From Gammaproteobacteria bacterium (GTDB lineage: Bacteria > Pseudomonadota > Gammaproteobacteria > Pseudomonadales > Pseudohongiellaceae), in assembly GCA_029246545.1 (NCBI GenBank), contig JAQWMX010000018.1:23621-87620 (forward strand): a stretch of DNA of 64,000 bases. Direction: 5' to 3'. Shown here piece by piece: positions 61,203-64,000 of this stretch. The notes under the pieces are model-generated. The model did not search any database and was not told the origin of the DNA. It worked only from the letters and a program-made list of their open reading frames with translations. Within the stretch, counting starts at the first letter, position 1. The number at the start of each line of letters is the position of its first letter. The position numbers and the translations under genes are program-made.

Positions 61203-62057
61203 TCACCTAACGACATCAATATATTGGGGTTGTGCTGTATGCGCACCACCACGAGCAGCCTCAAGAGGAATTTCCCACCTGCCTGAAAAACCCAAACTTC
61301 CTTCGCGTGCATCATCAGAGTTGATCATCCAATGAGGGATGTAACCAAACTCGCGATCTAGCTCGATTGCTGGCCGACATGGATAACTGGAAACTTCTGC
61401 TGCAGCCAGCCACTCAAATCCATTTGTACGGACAAAGGGTTCTGTTAAATAGATAGGGTCAGATACCATAGAAACATGAGTGAGAACTGTGCCATCGATA
61501 CCCAAAAAGAAATATTCATCCAAGGTTGCCTGGTCACTCAAGGCAATACCATTTCTTCGTATCCAACCAGCTTTAAGGTGCGAAGTATGCACAACCAAAG
61601 TATTTCCTTCGAAGTGTCCTGTCGAAAACCCTCCCCAGGTATGAGGACTTGCATCACTTGGATGTGGACGCCCATCCATCCAGATAGTACGTTTTTGTTC
61701 CATCCATTCAATATAAGTATGAAATGCAATAACTTGTTGGCTTACTGGATCTATCTCTTCAGTAATTCTTAAGGAGCCGATACCTCGAAAACCATAAGTC
61801 GCTGGGTGAGGTTTGCATTGGTGTTCTGGTACATTCAGTAGTCCAGACTGCCAAGTGTCTCCACGCAGTCTTGCATCATCATTTATCGGTAGGCCAGCAT
61901 AATCTCCAGCTTCCGGTCCTGGAATTCTTTCTTCAATATCTTCATGATAAATCGCCCCCCAATAACCAGCTATTCCTGCCTGGACTTTAAGTGCTGGAGC
62001 AGCAATTAATCCGCCTAACAATAGTATCGAGAGTGTTTTTTTTAATTGCATTTTCAT
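61203..62057 (-). CDS. Secreted protein of unknown function, paralogue C of the WEGDxLxV group
   Basis: This 284-residue exported protein has a signal peptide (KKTLSILLLGGLIAAPALKVQA). It is a relative of paralogue A: GPEAGDYAGLPINDDARLRG, QCKPHPATYGFRGIG with a conserved Cys, and TIWMDGRPHPSDA. GGFSTGHFEGNTLVVHTSHLKAG and YLTEPFVRTNGF follow. In this branch WEGD is HFEGN. The start has AAGGGA six bases upstream. It is the second gene after a large MBL hydrolase and precedes the smaller one, so four genes (large MBL, C, small MBL, D) may form one transcript. Confidence 0.75.
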   Translation of the reverse strand: MKMQLKKTLSILLLGGLIAAPALKVQAGIAGYWGAIYHEDIEERIPGPEAGDYAGLPINDDARLRGDTWQSGLLNVPEHQCKPHPATYGFRGIGSLRITEEIDPVSQQVIAFHTYIEWMEQKRTIWMDGRPHPSDASPHTWGGFSTGHFEGNTLVVHTSHLKAGWIRRNGIALSDQATLDEYFFLGIDGTVLTHVSMVSDPIYLTEPFVRTNGFEWLAAAEVSSYPCRPAIELDREFGYIPHWMINSDDAREGSLGFSGRWEIPLEAARGGAHTAQPQYIDVVR

Positions 62058-62197
62058 AATATTCCCTTGAATAAATATTATTTTCTTTCACTATTAATAT
62101 CTTTAATTCGTTGAAATTATAGATCATATTGTTTGTATATTTTTACGGTTTTCAAGACTTCCTTAAATAAATCTAATTTATCTTGCATTGTCCCCGG

Positions 62198-63697
62198 TTA
62201 ATCTCTGGTGTACTTTACTTGGCAACCTGCCATATAAATCCCGATCGATTCATTCCTAGTACAAAATTCCCTGGCTGCAGTTACCTGACTATCAATGTTA
62301 TTAATAACTTCATCAAATGAGCTTACAACACCATGTACAGGAATATCGATGACCGGATTCAGGTCGAAATGCTCAATGCTATCTATATAATTATCACCCC
62401 ACCAGTGCCAATCCCATTCAATTACAAACATATCACCTTGCATTAAAACCTGCTCATCAGGCACATATGCAAATACCGCATCAGTCATATGCATATGACC
62501 CACCACTTCATAGACATCTACTCGTTGGTTAGCATCTTCCAAAACTAAATGTTCGTCGACAGGTATAAATTTAAGTGGTTGAGGGTTGAGTGCTAGAGCA
62601 TCCGGAAAATTTGGCGCTGGTCGTGAGACCATTTCGCGAAATAGAGCTTCATTTTCGCGTTTGGATATGATCGTCAGCCCCAACGATACAGCGGTTCTTA
62701 AGCCTCCGGAATGATCGAAATGATGGTGGGAAACGACAACTTCTGTCACCTGTTTCCCAGGTACTAAATTATTAGCAGCCTCAATTAGAGCGATTGTATT
62801 AGCTTCACTTCCATAAGCTTCGAACATCAATAAATGATCCTCAAACTCGACAATACCAGCGCCATTAGTTTCGACCGTTGGATTTTCTGTCACCAAGCGT
62901 AGATCCCATACTTGTTCTGCAACCTGAGTAACCTCAACATCAAGAATATCTCCACCATCGAAGCTCATACCAGCTTCGATTTCAAATGCAGGCAAGACCG
63001 CATCAAGTTCATATCCGTCCACATGAAATTCTGTTACAACGCTTTCTCGCCAATCAATTTCAGTATTTATACCCGATGGCAATCTAACCTCGCCAAAAGG
63101 TGAGTAACCGGTAAACCAAGAAGTATAGGTAAGCTCACCAAGTGTAGGGCTGGGACCTATCCATCTGCTCCAAGCAGGCAATTTATTAAACTGATTGATT
63201 CCGAGCCACAGTGTTTCTCCGCCACCTAAAGTAAACTCAATCACTATATTGTCATCCTCAATGCTAATCGCACCTAGCTCTGTATCACTCGCTAATGCTG
63301 CTCTTAATGCCGTTAAAGGATGGTTTAGAACAGAAACACCTTGTTGAATCTGGCTACTTGGATTCCAGGCATGTCCGAAAGCAAGAGCAAATGGATACAA
63401 GAAGCCTTGACGATGCGTTTGCAAGGCTTGCATCGAATTAAGGTTAAAACTACGGGTTATGTCATTCTGTGATGTCCACTTCTTTGGTGACTTAGGATGT
63501 GGGGAAGCGCTGCCTCCAAGACCTAGTGTTTGGCTAAAACCAGTCATAACCAAGCTATCCACATTCATTATTCTATCTAATCCACCCATTGCTTCTGCGG
63601 CTTCTTCTATAATTTCTTGAGCAGACATGGATTGAGACAATGCGGGTAGAACATTACATAACAGGAATGAAATGACTGCCATTTTCAGAATATTCAT
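62198..63697 (-). CDS. Exported two-domain metallo-beta-lactamase-fold hydrolase
   Basis: A 499-residue secreted MBL-fold protein. It begins with a signal peptide (LKMAVISFLLCNVLPALS). The first 270 residues form a separate domain of unknown type with beta-rich character (GSASPHPKSPKKW region). The MBL part follows: VVVSHHHFDHSGGLRTAV supplies the His-x-His-x-Asp-His-type metal site, GHMHMTDAVFAYVP carries the next ligand, MQGDMFVIEWDWHWWGDNY contains the Asp ligand, and IPVHGVV provides the last. No closer function is readable. It probably heads the operon with paralogues C and D and the small MBL enzyme. Confidence 0.8.
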   Translation of the reverse strand: MNILKMAVISFLLCNVLPALSQSMSAQEIIEEAAEAMGGLDRIMNVDSLVMTGFSQTLGLGGSASPHPKSPKKWTSQNDITRSFNLNSMQALQTHRQGFLYPFALAFGHAWNPSSQIQQGVSVLNHPLTALRAALASDTELGAISIEDDNIVIEFTLGGGETLWLGINQFNKLPAWSRWIGPSPTLGELTYTSWFTGYSPFGEVRLPSGINTEIDWRESVVTEFHVDGYELDAVLPAFEIEAGMSFDGGDILDVEVTQVAEQVWDLRLVTENPTVETNGAGIVEFEDHLLMFEAYGSEANTIALIEAANNLVPGKQVTEVVVSHHHFDHSGGLRTAVSLGLTIISKRENEALFREMVSRPAPNFPDALALNPQPLKFIPVDEHLVLEDANQRVDVYEVVGHMHMTDAVFAYVPDEQVLMQGDMFVIEWDWHWWGDNYIDSIEHFDLNPVIDIPVHGVVSSFDEVINNIDSQVTAAREFCTRNESIGIYMAGCQVKYTRD

Positions 63698-63839
63698 ATT
63701 TTATCCTCTAATGTTAATGAAAAAGTTAGACATGATTACTAATTTTCTCCATTAGTAATGAATATCAATACTGCCAATTTAACTCTCAACTGAGACCTAA
63801 TCAACCAAGCAAATGGCCTTATCGATTAACTTTCCAATA

Positions 63840-64000
63840 TTATTTTCTATTGTTTAAGAGTTCAATTGGAGAATAAGTTTCTCCATAGCCAAACTTTTGT
63901 GGACCGCCAAGTTCAACACCTGCTGGTGTTCGCCATTGGTCGTCACACTTCATTCCTATGACTATTACCCGAGTACCGTACTGCATAGTTTCAGCGGTAA
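63840..64000 (-). CDS. C-terminus of a DUF917-like protein (runs off the right edge)
   Basis: The last 53 codons of a gene read into the window on the minus strand and end with TAA at 63840-63842. The piece reads RVIVIGMKCDDQWRTPAGVE, then GGPQKFGYGETYSPIELL. The pattern of Arg-Val-x-Val-Ile-Gly, a middle Trp-Arg-Thr-Pro and Phe-Gly-Tyr is that of DUF917/S-methyl-thiohydantoin desulfurase-type ends, from memory. Such proteins often accompany hydantoinase genes; the orphan HyuB in this window is 30 kb away. Confidence 0.5.
   Translation of the reverse strand, partial: TAETMQYGTRVIVIGMKCDDQWRTPAGVELGGPQKFGYGETYSPIELLNNRK

Noticed and set aside
1..64000. CRISPR arrays, tRNA or rRNA genes, transposases and prophage genes
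   Set aside because: I looked on both strands and found no regular repeat-spacer array, cloverleaf-like sequence, integrase or structural phage gene; a covariance search could still reveal a small RNA.

Overview
The window looks like a chromosomal segment of a low-GC marine gammaproteobacterium. Lines counted by hand run from about 37 to 43 % G+C over most of it. Several genes point to the Pseudomonadales/Cellvibrionales side of the class: a FabY-type start at the left edge, a 960-residue NrdA with two ATP-cone-like regions, a holD-like/rimI pair, prfC, greB, a GAF-GspE remnant and pilU. The exact genus cannot be read from the sequence, and no rRNA, tRNA, phage, insertion sequence or CRISPR array was seen.

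Region 1 (1-31.6 kb) is mostly core housekeeping. It holds fabY (partial), an M15 peptidase, hpf, a GlxA-type regulator, greB, dinB, a holD-like gene, rimI, hisC, prfC, pilU, pyrB, a TetR regulator, sbcB, an Nramp-like transporter, an acyltransferase, dinG, cysC, a cyclophilin, nrdB-nrdA, an ABC ATPase, argF-argD, a DUF2892 protein and a GST. Two genes of the secretion/pilus ATPase superfamily are damaged. A GAF-GspE/PilB-like gene at 7.8-8.6 kb has lost its whole ATPase core, and pilU carries an in-frame TAA at the position expected for codon 4. DnaA-box-like sites cluster at 8.87-8.97 kb and also lie upstream of nrdA, next to a near-perfect NrdR box.

Region 2 (31.6-43.3 kb) mixes metabolism and iron handling: an orphan hydantoinase-B-type subunit, grxD, an EamA/YkoF-like/PnuC-family cluster, a secreted alpha/beta hydrolase, bfr and bfd with a Fur-like site, an acyl-ACP-synthetase-like enzyme, rnt, pyrC, argG and a GNAT enzyme.

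Region 3 (43.3-64 kb) is accessory in character. It begins with an apparent catabolic operon (HMG-CoA-lyase-like, class III CoA-transferase, SLC13 carrier). It continues with a long run of exported oxidative proteins: SoxCD without other sox genes, a PQQ dehydrogenase with a C-terminal heme domain, and a large carboxypeptidase-regulatory/heme c/propeller protein that is clearly richer in GC. Four related secreted proteins of unknown function, two DUF6152 proteins and two secreted metallo-beta-lactamase-fold hydrolases complete it. A selenouridine synthase and a VanX-like lipoprotein peptidase sit among them. A dispersed palindromic repeat (core GTCYGCTT...AAGCRGAC) recurs between 42.6 and 56.9 kb. 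The right edge cuts a gene resembling the DUF917 family. The 47-64 kb block is the best candidate for an undescribed system: probably periplasmic oxidation and hydrolysis of organic substrates feeding electrons to cytochromes.
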